Below are positions 1-5,273 of a stretch of DNA of 6,566 nt, in pieces. How positions within the stretch are numbered: position 1 is the first letter of the stretch; every line of letters begins with the position of its first letter. The notes beneath the pieces are model-generated. The model was not told the origin of the DNA and made no database searches. It worked only from the letters and a program-made list of their open reading frames with translations. The stretch is taken from the NCBI GenBank assembly GCA_031279735.1, contig JAITHX010000145.1, forward strand, positions 1 through 6,566, given 5' to 3'. A program made the position numbers and the translations under genes. This DNA is from Prevotellaceae bacterium (GTDB lineage: Bacteria; Bacteroidota; Bacteroidia; Bacteroidales; UBA932).

Positions 1-1
1 T

Positions 2-133
2 ATGGAAAATTTAAACGCCGTTTTTATTAACGAAGCTCTTCCACAACGCGAACGACTGCTAAAACTTAATCAAATCGCCATTCAGCAGATGAGCGTTTTA
101 AAACAAGTTGAAGACAGAAAACTGTTGAAATAA
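2..133 (+). CDS. C-terminal end of an unidentified protein, or a 43-residue small ORF
   Basis: An open frame runs from an ATG at 2-4 to TAA at 131-133 and encodes 43 residues. Because the ATG lies one base from the window edge, I cannot tell whether it is the true start or an internal Met of a longer gene cut by the edge. The visible part is rich in Leu, Gln, Lys and Arg and looks mostly helical: from about residue 14, hydrophobic residues alternate with charged ones (QRERLLKLNQIAIQQ, then VLKQVEDRKLLK), as in an amphipathic or coiled-coil tail. No family was recognised. C-terminal coiled-coil segments of this look occur in type I restriction specificity subunits and in many other proteins, so this is not diagnostic. 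Codon choice is A+T-richer than in the efflux genes. It is on the opposite strand from the operon. Confidence 0.4.
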   Translation: MENLNAVFINEALPQRERLLKLNQIAIQQMSVLKQVEDRKLLK

Positions 134-152
134 AAAGTTTCCCTTATATTTG
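125..152 (+). promoter_or_regulatory. Possible Bacteroidota-type promoter (TTG ... TATATTTG)
   Basis: TATATTTG at 145-152 matches the Bacteroidota -7 consensus TAnnTTTG exactly. A TTG at 125-127 lies 17 nt upstream, slightly closer than the roughly 19 nt usual for the -33 element. It overlaps the end of the preceding frame (stop 131-133). Transcription would start near 158-160, about 45 nt before the small ORF at 206. Short AT-rich motifs of this kind also occur by chance. Confidence 0.35.
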
Positions 153-205
153 CCCCGCAATTATAAGTTGAAGATTATATATAAAAAAATAAATGTTTTT
201 AGACA

Positions 206-319
206 ATGAAATTAGTAGTTAAAGAAACGGTTACAGCAAACCATCCCGCCAAAAGAAAAGAGTTTACAGGCAAAGCGCAGATGCCCGAAGTTTTGCGCGG
301 AAGTTTAACAAGGCGATAA
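206..319 (+). CDS. Small basic hypothetical protein (37 residues)
   Basis: The frame runs from ATG at 206-208 to TAA at 317-319. The product is strongly basic, with Lys/Arg-rich patches (AKRKEF at residues 15-20, and a C-terminal RGSLTRR), and has no membrane segment, signal peptide or cysteine. I recognise no family. There is no Shine-Dalgarno sequence; the upstream stretch is A+T-rich, as is common before Bacteroidota genes. The only support beyond the open frame is a plausible promoter at 125-152 and the G+C bias of its third positions toward the 3' half. It could equally be a remnant of a decayed gene or a chance ORF. An alternative ATG at 193-195 in another frame ends after nine codons. 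Confidence 0.3.
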   Translation: MKLVVKETVTANHPAKRKEFTGKAQMPEVLRGSLTRR

Positions 320-404
320 GTTCAATAATAGCTTAACCGTACTGTCCCTCGATTTTGCAAACAATTTTTTTCATCCTCTCGCCTTCCGTATCGGAAAATT
401 TGAT

Positions 405-412
405 TACTTTTG
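405..412 (+). promoter_or_regulatory. TACTTTTG, exact match to the Bacteroidota -7 element
   Basis: TACTTTTG followed by CA fits the TAnnTTTG consensus and the frequent TTTGC context of promoters in this phylum. No TTG is found at the usual -33 distance (about 380-388 reads CGCCTTCCG), so the promoter is half supported. The predicted start is near 418-420. No ATG occurs on the plus strand between here and the hairpin at 482, so any transcript would be non-coding. Confidence 0.35.
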
Positions 413-418
413 CATTGG

Positions 419-525
419 TATTTTCAAAGGAAGTTAATACAAAACATATACAGCAAGAAAGAGAGTAACACATAACAACAGCCCTCGCCGCAAAATCAGT
501 TTTTACGGCGAGGGTTTCATTTTTT
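419..525 (+). ncRNA. Candidate short non-coding RNA (about 105 nt)
   Basis: The call rests on three things seen in the sequence: a -7 element at 405-412, about 60 nt of A-rich, apparently unstructured sequence without any ATG, and a strong hairpin followed by TTTCATTTTTT at 482-525. This is the usual layout of a small RNA or of a terminated leader. No known RNA family was recognised, and no plus-strand gene follows that it could lead into. The 5' end is estimated from the -7 element only. The alternative is that the terminator merely closes transcription of the small ORFs at 2-319. Confidence 0.3.
482..525 (+). terminator. Intrinsic terminator, plus strand
   Basis: CCCTCGCCG (482-490) pairs perfectly with CGGCGAGGG (506-514). 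After one mismatch the stem can continue inward with AAAA (492-495) against TTTT (501-504), leaving a five-base loop. The tract TTTCATTTTTT (515-525) follows directly. Read on the minus strand the stem is followed by CTGTTGTTATG, a poor T-tract, so the site is polarised for plus-strand transcription coming from the left. Confidence 0.8.
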
Positions 526-546
526 GGCTGGAATTGTTCGAAACAC

Positions 547-588
547 AAACCCCCGTCGCAAGATAATCTTGCGACGGGGGTTTTATTT
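547..588. terminator. Strong intrinsic terminator, probably bidirectional
   Basis: A perfect 17-bp stem joins 547-563 (AAACCCCCGTCGCAAGA) with 567-583, around a TAA loop at 564-566. On the plus strand it is followed by TTTTATTT (581-588), an excellent T-tract. On the minus strand the stem is followed by TTTGTGTTT (from 549 down to 541), weaker but usable. The minus-strand reading matters most. This is the first hairpin of terminator type met by transcripts of the efflux operon, about 100 nt after the last stop codon. It would also catch plus-strand transcription that escapes the terminator at 482-525. Confidence 0.85.
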
Positions 589-589
589 A

Positions 590-635
590 AATTACGAATT
601 ACGAATTACGAATTACGAATTACGAATTACGAATT
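590..635. repeat. Tandem heptamer array, six AATTACG units plus AATT
   Basis: Six exact copies of AATTACG occupy 590-631 and a partial AATT fills 632-635, with no variation between units. The array begins two bases after the T-tract of the terminator at 547-588. Such identical short units suggest recent copying by replication slippage. I recall similar AATTACG-type heptamers in intergenic DNA of other bacteria, but cannot check copy number or function here. Confidence 0.95.
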
Positions 636-684
636 CTTACTTCCCGACAGGCAATTCATAATTCATAATTCATAATTCATAATT
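604..684 (-). promoter_or_regulatory. Predicted 32-bp mRNA hairpin formed by the two heptamer arrays
   Basis: In RNA read from the minus strand, positions 684-653 (AAUU alternating with AUG) pair with 635-604 (AAUU alternating with CGU). This gives 28 Watson-Crick pairs and 4 G-U wobbles, with no mismatch, around a 17-nt loop (636-652). In plus-strand RNA the same four positions are C-A mismatches, so the fold is favoured only in the efflux operon transcript. The stem starts two bases after the PII-like stop codon at 687-689. It has no G+C-rich core and no T-tract of its own, so it is more likely to act as a 3' stabiliser or processing site than as a terminator. The palindromic AATT part pairs automatically; only the three-base spacer is informative. 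Confidence 0.5.
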
Positions 685-690
685 AATTAA
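653..690. repeat. Tandem heptamer array, four AATTCAT units plus AATTAATTAA
   Basis: Four exact AATTCAT units fill 653-680, followed by AATTAATTAA (681-690). The last bases overlap the TAA stop codon (687-689 read on the minus strand) of the PII-like gene. The reverse complement of the neighbouring AATTACG array is AATTCGT in the same phase, so the two arrays are near-inverted copies differing at one base per unit. They are separated by 17 non-repetitive bases (636-652). Confidence 0.95.
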
Positions 691-980
691 TAACCGTTTT
701 CTATATTCCAGACGAAGGCTTTCACGCCCACCTCCGTATTGATATGGTCGATTTTGCGGATGCCTTCGAGTATGGCGTCCACGCGGTCGTCGGGGACTAC
801 GGTGAGCAGCGCCGAGTTCATTTCGGGCCACGTGTGGGTACCGCGACGCGGTTCGCCGGTTTCGGTTCCGCGTCCCTGCACCGATTCCCACCACGTGAAG
901 CCGCGCACGCCAACATAGTCGAGCAGAAACTCTACCCGTTCGGTATTTGCCTGATTGAATACTATAAATACTGCTTTCAT
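687..980 (-). CDS. PII-like (GlnB/CutA-fold) protein associated with the RND pump
   Basis: The product has 97 residues and is the last gene of the efflux operon. By-eye alignment with E. coli GlnB gives clear matches in order: VGVRGFT (23-29), GRGTETG (36-42), RRGT (45-48) and VVPDDRVDAI (61-70), ending in KAFVW (87-91). This supports a ferredoxin-like PII fold, normally a cytosolic trimer. Key GlnB features are changed. The T-loop is about four residues shorter and lacks Tyr51, Lys58 is Asn55, the ATP-binding TGKIGDGK loop reads INTEVGVK (80-87) with only the last Lys kept, and the C-terminal arginines 101/103 are absent. Canonical ATP/2-oxoglutarate sensing and uridylylation are therefore unlikely. 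Met at 980 is preferred over an in-frame upstream Met at 1091 because PII proteins begin MKxVF-like and the longer form would overlap the RND gene. The gap to the RND stop is 13 nt, so translation may be coupled. I recall such proteins being labelled PG0541-family transporter-associated in Bacteroidota. The ligand is unknown. Confidence 0.85.
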   Translation of the reverse strand: MKAVFIVFNQANTERVEFLLDYVGVRGFTWWESVQGRGTETGEPRRGTHTWPEMNSALLTVVPDDRVDAILEGIRKIDHINTEVGVKAFVWNIENGY

Positions 981-993
981 GTTTTTCGTTGTT

Positions 994-3900
994 TTAATTC
1001 TGATTGCCGCTATCGAGATTATCCATGAAGCGGAAGCGTTTGCGCACCTTGCGCGCCTTGTCGCGTTCGCCGCTTTTCGATACCACCGCATACATCACGG
1101 GGACTATTATCAGCGTGATCATTGTCGAGAAGGTCAGCCCCCCGATTACCGCCACGCCCATAGGCGCCCATATTTCCGATCCTTCGCCGGCGCTCAGCGC
1201 CATGGGCAACATGCCGAGAATGGTGGTGAGAGCCGTCATAAGCACCGGACGGAGTCGGGAACGTCCCGACACCACTATCGCGTCGTTGAGTTTCATTCCC
1301 CTGTCGCGCATCAGGTTCATGTAGTCCACCAGCACGATTCCGTTCTTTACCACCACGCCTACGAGAAGCACCATTCCGAGTGCCGCTATCAGGTTCATTG
1401 TGGTGCCAGTGAGGTAGAGCGCCAGAAACGAGCCGGAGAACGAGAAGGGTATCGAGAACATTATCACCAGCGGGTTGCTGAACGATTCGAACTGCGACGC
1501 CATCACGATGAACACGAGCAGAATCGAAAGCAGCAGCAGCAGTATCAGACTTTGGAACGATTCCTGCTGATCCTCGTATGAGCCTCCTATGCGCACAAGC
1601 ACTTCCGGCGGTATTTCCACCTTGTTGATTTCGGCCTGTATCTGTTGCGCTATCGTTCCCAGAGGCACGCCCACCGGAGTGACGTCTATCGTCACGATGC
1701 GCTCCTTGCGTTTGCGGGTGATGTTGGGCGGCGACCAGTGTTCTTCGACCCTGCCGAGTTCGCGAAGCCTTATCTGTTTGCCCTGCGGAGTGAGCATAGT
1801 CATTTCTTCGAGTTTGCGGATCGTGTTGCGCGAATCCTCGTTGAGGCGAACTATGATGTCGTACTCTTCGCCCTCCTCGCGGAGTTTGCCGGCAACCATC
1901 CCGTCAACCCTGTTGCGGACGTAAGCCGACACGGTGGCGCTGTTGAGTCCGTGCCGCATGAGTTTCTCCTTGTCGAAGCGCACTTTGAGTTCCGGGCGGT
2001 CGTTCTTGCGACTCACCTGAATGTTTTCGGCGCCCTTTATGGAATCGAGACGGCGACGTATATCGGCTGTAACCCTGTTGGTTTTGTCGAAATCGTAGCC
2101 GAATATCTCCACTTGCAGCGCGGAGCCTCCGCCCATCAGTCCTCCGTCGGCGGTGGATACGTTGTAGTTGATCACTTCGGGATATTTCTTGAGGTCGGCG
2201 CGCATGAGTTCCGCCAGTTCGAACACGTCGCGCTTGCGCTGCGAGCGTTCGTGCAGACGGAAGGTGATGTTGCTTATGTGCGAGCCGTTGGTAGTGAACA
2301 GCGCCGAGACCCCGCCCTGATCGTTCGAGCCGGTGGCGGCAGACGTAAGCGCGACTTCGGGATACTTTTCCGCGACCAGCCGTTCGAACGAGCGCACGGT
2401 TTTCATGGTTTCCTCCACGCGGGTTCCGGTCTGGAGTTCAATCATCACCGTGACCCGTCCCTGATCGGTTTCGGGCATATAGTCCGAGCCTACCATGCCG
2501 AACACGTAGAACGACAGGGCGAATACCGCCGCGGCAAGCACAACCACCACTTTCTTGTGGGTCACGCACCAGCCCAGAAGGCGGCCGTAAGCCCGGTCGA
2601 AAACGTCGAGGAAACGCCCGACGGTATTGACGTAGCCGAAACGCATCACCCGTTTGTTGGCGGGACGCACTTTCAGGAACTTCGACGAAAGCATCGGAAC
2701 TATCGTTATCGCCGCGACGGTCGAAACCACGGTGGCGATGGTCACTATCCAGCCGAGCTGCTTGAACATCACGCCCATCATCCCCGATATGGTGGTCAGC
2801 GGAACGAAGACGGCGGCGATAACCAGCGTGGTGGCGATAACCGAGAGCCAAACCTCGTTCGTGGCGTAGATCGACGCCTCGCGGGGCGAACTCCCTCGTC
2901 CCACATGTCGCGATATGTTTTCGAGCACCACTATCGCGTCGTCCACCACCATGCCTATCGCTATCGAAATCGACGAAAGCGAAATGATGTTTATCGAGTT
3001 TCCCGTCATCATCAGGTAGATGAACGCCGACAGCAGCGACACCGGAATGGTTATCACGATTATCAGCGTAGCGCGCCAGCGTCCGAGGAAGAACAGCACC
3101 ACGACCACAACGAAGATAAACTCGTACATCAGCGTTTCGCTCAGATTGCTGACCGAGTTTCGGATGAAGGTCGAAGAATCGAATATCTCCTCTATCTTCA
3201 CGTCGGGAGGAAGCGTTGGAGCTATCTTCTGGAGTTCGCGGCGGACGGCTCCGGCTATCTTCACCGTGTTGGCGCCCGACTGTTTGGTGACTATCATGGT
3301 GATGCCCTGCCGCCCGTTGACGCGCTGGTCGAACGAAAGGTCTTTAATCGTGTCGCGCACCGTGGCTATGTCCTTCAGATAGATGTTTTTCCCTCCGAAG
3401 CTGCCTACAACGAGTTCGGCTATTTCGACGCTTTCGTCGAACTCGCCCTCTACGCGAAGCTGATAGTCCTCCGTTCCCATCTTGACGTTGCCGGAAGGCA
3501 TATCGAGGTTTTCCGCCTTGATGACATTGCCCACCTGTTCGACGCCAAGATTGTAGGCATCCATTTTGCTCTGATCCATATCCACATAAACCACGCGCGT
3601 CGGCGCTCCGTTCATCGAAACCGAACCTATGCCGTCGATGCGGTTGAGAGCGTTTACCACCTTCTGGTCGAGAATCTTCTCCAGTCCCGAATAACTGCTG
3701 TTGGCAGTCACCGAATAGAACAGGATGGGCATCATGCTCGTGTTGAACTTGAACACGTTCGGGCGGTCGGCGGCTTCGGGAAGAGCGTCGAGCACCCAGT
3801 CGAGAGCGTTGCGGACATCGCTCACCGCCTCGTCGAGATTCGCGTCCCATTGAAATTCGAGGCTCACGACCGACATATTGTCATACGACGACGAGGTTAT

Positions 3901-4137
3901 TTCCTTCAGCTTGTCCACCGACGCGAGTCGATCCTCTATCAGTTTGGTGACGTTCACTTCGATGTCGGCGGCGCTGGCTCCCGAATAAGTGGTCATCACC
4001 GATATGTAGGGCGGTTCTATTTCAGGATAAAGGTCGATAGGCAGCTGAATCAGCGAAAAGACCCCCAGAACGAGCACCGCCACAAAAAACATCAGAGTGG
4101 TTATCGGTTTCTCTACTGCACTTTTATATATACTCAT
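994..4137 (-). CDS. RND efflux permease, HAE1 (AcrB-like) type
   Basis: This is the inner-membrane proton/drug antiporter of the tripartite pump. It has 1047 residues, against 1049 in E. coli AcrB. The order is a first membrane helix (about 11-31), a large periplasmic porter domain (32-336) starting with the family signature LPIDLYPEIEPP, helices 2-6 (337-485), helix 7 (529-549), a second porter domain (550-861) and helices 8-12 (862-1019). The proton-relay residues are intact: Asp399-Asp400 in GMVVDDAIVVLEN (helix 4), Lys931 in VVVKNGIVLVDY (helix 10) and Arg963 in RLRPVLMTA (helix 11). The DD pair marks the hydrophobe/amphiphile type; heavy-metal pumps such as CusA carry a different helix-4 motif. 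A strongly basic cytosolic tail (1021-1036) ends the protein. The start ATG at 4137 gives the usual short N-terminal leader (MSIYKSAVEKP). It lies 38 nt after the adaptor stop. Substrates cannot be read from sequence; homologues export drugs, bile acids or detergents. Confidence 0.96.
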   Translation of the reverse strand: MSIYKSAVEKPITTLMFFVAVLVLGVFSLIQLPIDLYPEIEPPYISVMTTYSGASAADIEVNVTKLIEDRLASVDKLKEITSSSYDNMSVVSLEFQWDANLDEAVSDVRNALDWVLDALPEAADRPNVFKFNTSMMPILFYSVTANSSYSGLEKILDQKVVNALNRIDGIGSVSMNGAPTRVVYVDMDQSKMDAYNLGVEQVGNVIKAENLDMPSGNVKMGTEDYQLRVEGEFDESVEIAELVVGSFGGKNIYLKDIATVRDTIKDLSFDQRVNGRQGITMIVTKQSGANTVKIAGAVRRELQKIAPTLPPDVKIEEIFDSSTFIRNSVSNLSETLMYEFIFVVVVVLFFLGRWRATLIIVITIPVSLLSAFIYLMMTGNSINIISLSSISIAIGMVVDDAIVVLENISRHVGRGSSPREASIYATNEVWLSVIATTLVIAAVFVPLTTISGMMGVMFKQLGWIVTIATVVSTVAAITIVPMLSSKFLKVRPANKRVMRFGYVNTVGRFLDVFDRAYGRLLGWCVTHKKVVVVLAAAVFALSFYVFGMVGSDYMPETDQGRVTVMIELQTGTRVEETMKTVRSFERLVAEKYPEVALTSAATGSNDQGGVSALFTTNGSHISNITFRLHERSQRKRDVFELAELMRADLKKYPEVINYNVSTADGGLMGGGSALQVEIFGYDFDKTNRVTADIRRRLDSIKGAENIQVSRKNDRPELKVRFDKEKLMRHGLNSATVSAYVRNRVDGMVAGKLREEGEEYDIIVRLNEDSRNTIRKLEEMTMLTPQGKQIRLRELGRVEEHWSPPNITRKRKERIVTIDVTPVGVPLGTIAQQIQAEINKVEIPPEVLVRIGGSYEDQQESFQSLILLLLLSILLVFIVMASQFESFSNPLVIMFSIPFSFSGSFLALYLTGTTMNLIAALGMVLLVGVVVKNGIVLVDYMNLMRDRGMKLNDAIVVSGRSRLRPVLMTALTTILGMLPMALSAGEGSEIWAPMGVAVIGGLTFSTMITLIIVPVMYAVVSKSGERDKARKVRKRFRFMDNLDSGNQN

Positions 4138-4175
4138 AGACGACGATATTAAGAGTGTGCGTTTTCAATCCGTTT

Positions 4176-5246
4176 TCAGTTTGCATCGCGAACAATTTCT
4201 ATCTGCGCGCCGTCGGCTATCCGCGTCTGACCCTTGACGATGATTTGATCGCCCGCCTTTATTTCGTCCGAAATCAGTTCCATGAACTCGTCGAATCTTC
4301 GACCCGGAGTCACGGAAACCCGTTTCGCCTTGCCGTTCTCGGCAACAAACACATAGCGGTCGTTCGACCCCTGAAGTTTCATCACCGCGCCCACCGGCGC
4401 CAGCAATGCCTGATCCTTGTCGATTTCGAGGGAGATGTGGGTGTACATCCCCGGACGCAGACGCTCGCCCGGATTGGGTGCCTTTATTTCGGCTACAAAC
4501 GTGTGCGTTGCAGGATCGATCGTGGGATGAATCCTGAAAATGGCGCCGTCGAACTTCTCGCCCGGGTAGATGTCGGTTTCTATCGCCACCTTCATCCCCG
4601 CGCGCACCTTGGGAAAATACTTTTCGGGAATGCCGACGAACGCTTTCAGATTGTCAATCTGCATCAAGTGGACGATAGCCGCCTTGCCGCTCTGACCCGG
4701 AGCGCCGGAGAACAGTTCCCCGTCCTCGAAATACTTCGCGGCTATCACCCCCGCAAACGGAGCGGCGAGCTGCGTGTTGACGCGGAGAAAGTCCACGTTG
4801 GTGCGGGCGTTGTCATACTGCCCTTTGATCTGATCGTATTGCTGTTTCGCCACGCTGCCGAGTTTGGCGAGAGTGTCGAGCCTGTTGTAGTCCAACCGTA
4901 GAGTGCGCAACTGTATTTCCGCCTGAACGAGTTGAGTGCGATCCATCTGGGCTATGACCTGCCCGCGCGCGACCCGCGACCCGACATCGACCGTCACTTT
5001 CTCGATGCGCCCCGTTGCGGCGGGTGCGAGATATATCTCCTCGAACGGATTGAGCGTGCAGGGATAGGTTATGGAGCGTCCCACGGTACGTTCTTCGATC
5101 GCGAAGATCGAAACTTTTTCGGGTGCGACTTCATGTGCCTGTTCGTCGGGCTTTCCCGAACCGGATCCGCAGGCGAAGAGTGCCGGCAGTGCGGCGGCGA
5201 AGAGCAGTGTCTTCTTTAATCTGTATTGCATCATTATATTTAACAT
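4176..5246 (-). CDS. Periplasmic adaptor (membrane fusion) lipoprotein of the RND pump
   Basis: This adaptor bridges the RND pump and the outer-membrane channel. It has 356 residues. A lipoprotein signal peptide is seen at the N-terminus (KKTLLFAAALPALFAC), with Cys26 as the likely lipidated residue, followed by a flexible Gly/Ser stretch. Then come the first half of the lipoyl domain (about 70-101, including AATGRIEKVTVDVGSRV), a short alpha-helical hairpin (102-157), the second lipoyl half (LAAPFAGVI at 160-168), a beta-barrel (197-275, with ATHTF at 246-250 and the hallmark RLRPGMY at 262-268) and a membrane-proximal domain (280-356). This is the AcrA/MexA-type arrangement with a typically short hairpin. 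The start is ambiguous: ATGs at 5246, 5234 and 5231 are in frame, and the latter two would give a more usual signal length. No Shine-Dalgarno sequence decides between them. It follows the TolC-like gene by 27 nt. No surface-export Lys-Asp/Glu signal follows the Cys, fitting an inner-membrane-anchored periplasmic protein. Confidence 0.95.
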   Translation of the reverse strand: MLNIMMQYRLKKTLLFAAALPALFACGSGSGKPDEQAHEVAPEKVSIFAIEERTVGRSITYPCTLNPFEEIYLAPAATGRIEKVTVDVGSRVARGQVIAQMDRTQLVQAEIQLRTLRLDYNRLDTLAKLGSVAKQQYDQIKGQYDNARTNVDFLRVNTQLAAPFAGVIAAKYFEDGELFSGAPGQSGKAAIVHLMQIDNLKAFVGIPEKYFPKVRAGMKVAIETDIYPGEKFDGAIFRIHPTIDPATHTFVAEIKAPNPGERLRPGMYTHISLEIDKDQALLAPVGAVMKLQGSNDRYVFVAENGKAKRVSVTPGRRFDEFMELISDEIKAGDQIIVKGQTRIADGAQIEIVRDAN

Positions 5247-5273
5247 TATTGTTTGAGTTCAAAAATCATTGAC

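Larger units (their letters stand above)
320..546. other. Non-coding stretch left of the main terminator
   Basis: No convincing gene is present on either strand. The only open frame of note is on the minus strand (333-548). It runs through the terminator hairpin at 482-514, has Cys/Phe-rich nonsense composition and has no promoter upstream. What the stretch does contain is a TAnnTTTG element (405-412) and a hairpin-plus-T-tract terminator (482-525), listed separately. Confidence 0.6.

Noticed and set aside
105..174. Ten-base direct repeat AAGTTGAAGA at 105-114 and 165-174
   Set aside because: Only two copies of a low-complexity purine-rich word, one inside a reading frame; no accompanying element or target-site structure, so chance is the simplest explanation.
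333..548. Minus-strand open frame of 71 codons, or 46 codons from the ATG at 473
   Set aside because: The longer form reads through the terminator hairpin at 482-514. The shorter form starts just beyond it, with no TAnnTTTG element or ribosome-binding context. Composition is Cys/Phe-rich and matches nothing known.
687..1091. Longer start for the PII-like protein at 1091
   Set aside because: The extra 37 residues are Arg/Ala-rich, overlap the end of the RND gene and have no place in the PII fold; the Met at 980 gives a normal PII N-terminus.
1527..1545. CAG/CTG trinucleotide run in the RND gene, and a similar run near 5751-5763 in the TolC-like gene
   Set aside because: They encode a leucine run in membrane helix 8 and a glutamine run in a coiled coil. 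Both are normal for these proteins, and three-base units cannot cause frameshift phase variation.
994..4137. Heavy-metal (CusA/CzcA) type for the RND pump, suggested by the PII-like neighbour
   Set aside because: The helix-4 motif is VVDDAIVVLEN with two aspartates and helix 10 has KNGIVLVDY, the AcrB-type pattern, and I see no CusA-like methionine cluster.
1645..4152. Very long open frame on the plus strand, antisense to the RND gene
   Set aside because: The translation is dominated by His, Arg, Val and Glu with no domain or membrane pattern. It is the expected mirror of a G+C-rich coding strand, and the opposite strand carries an unmistakable full-length RND protein.
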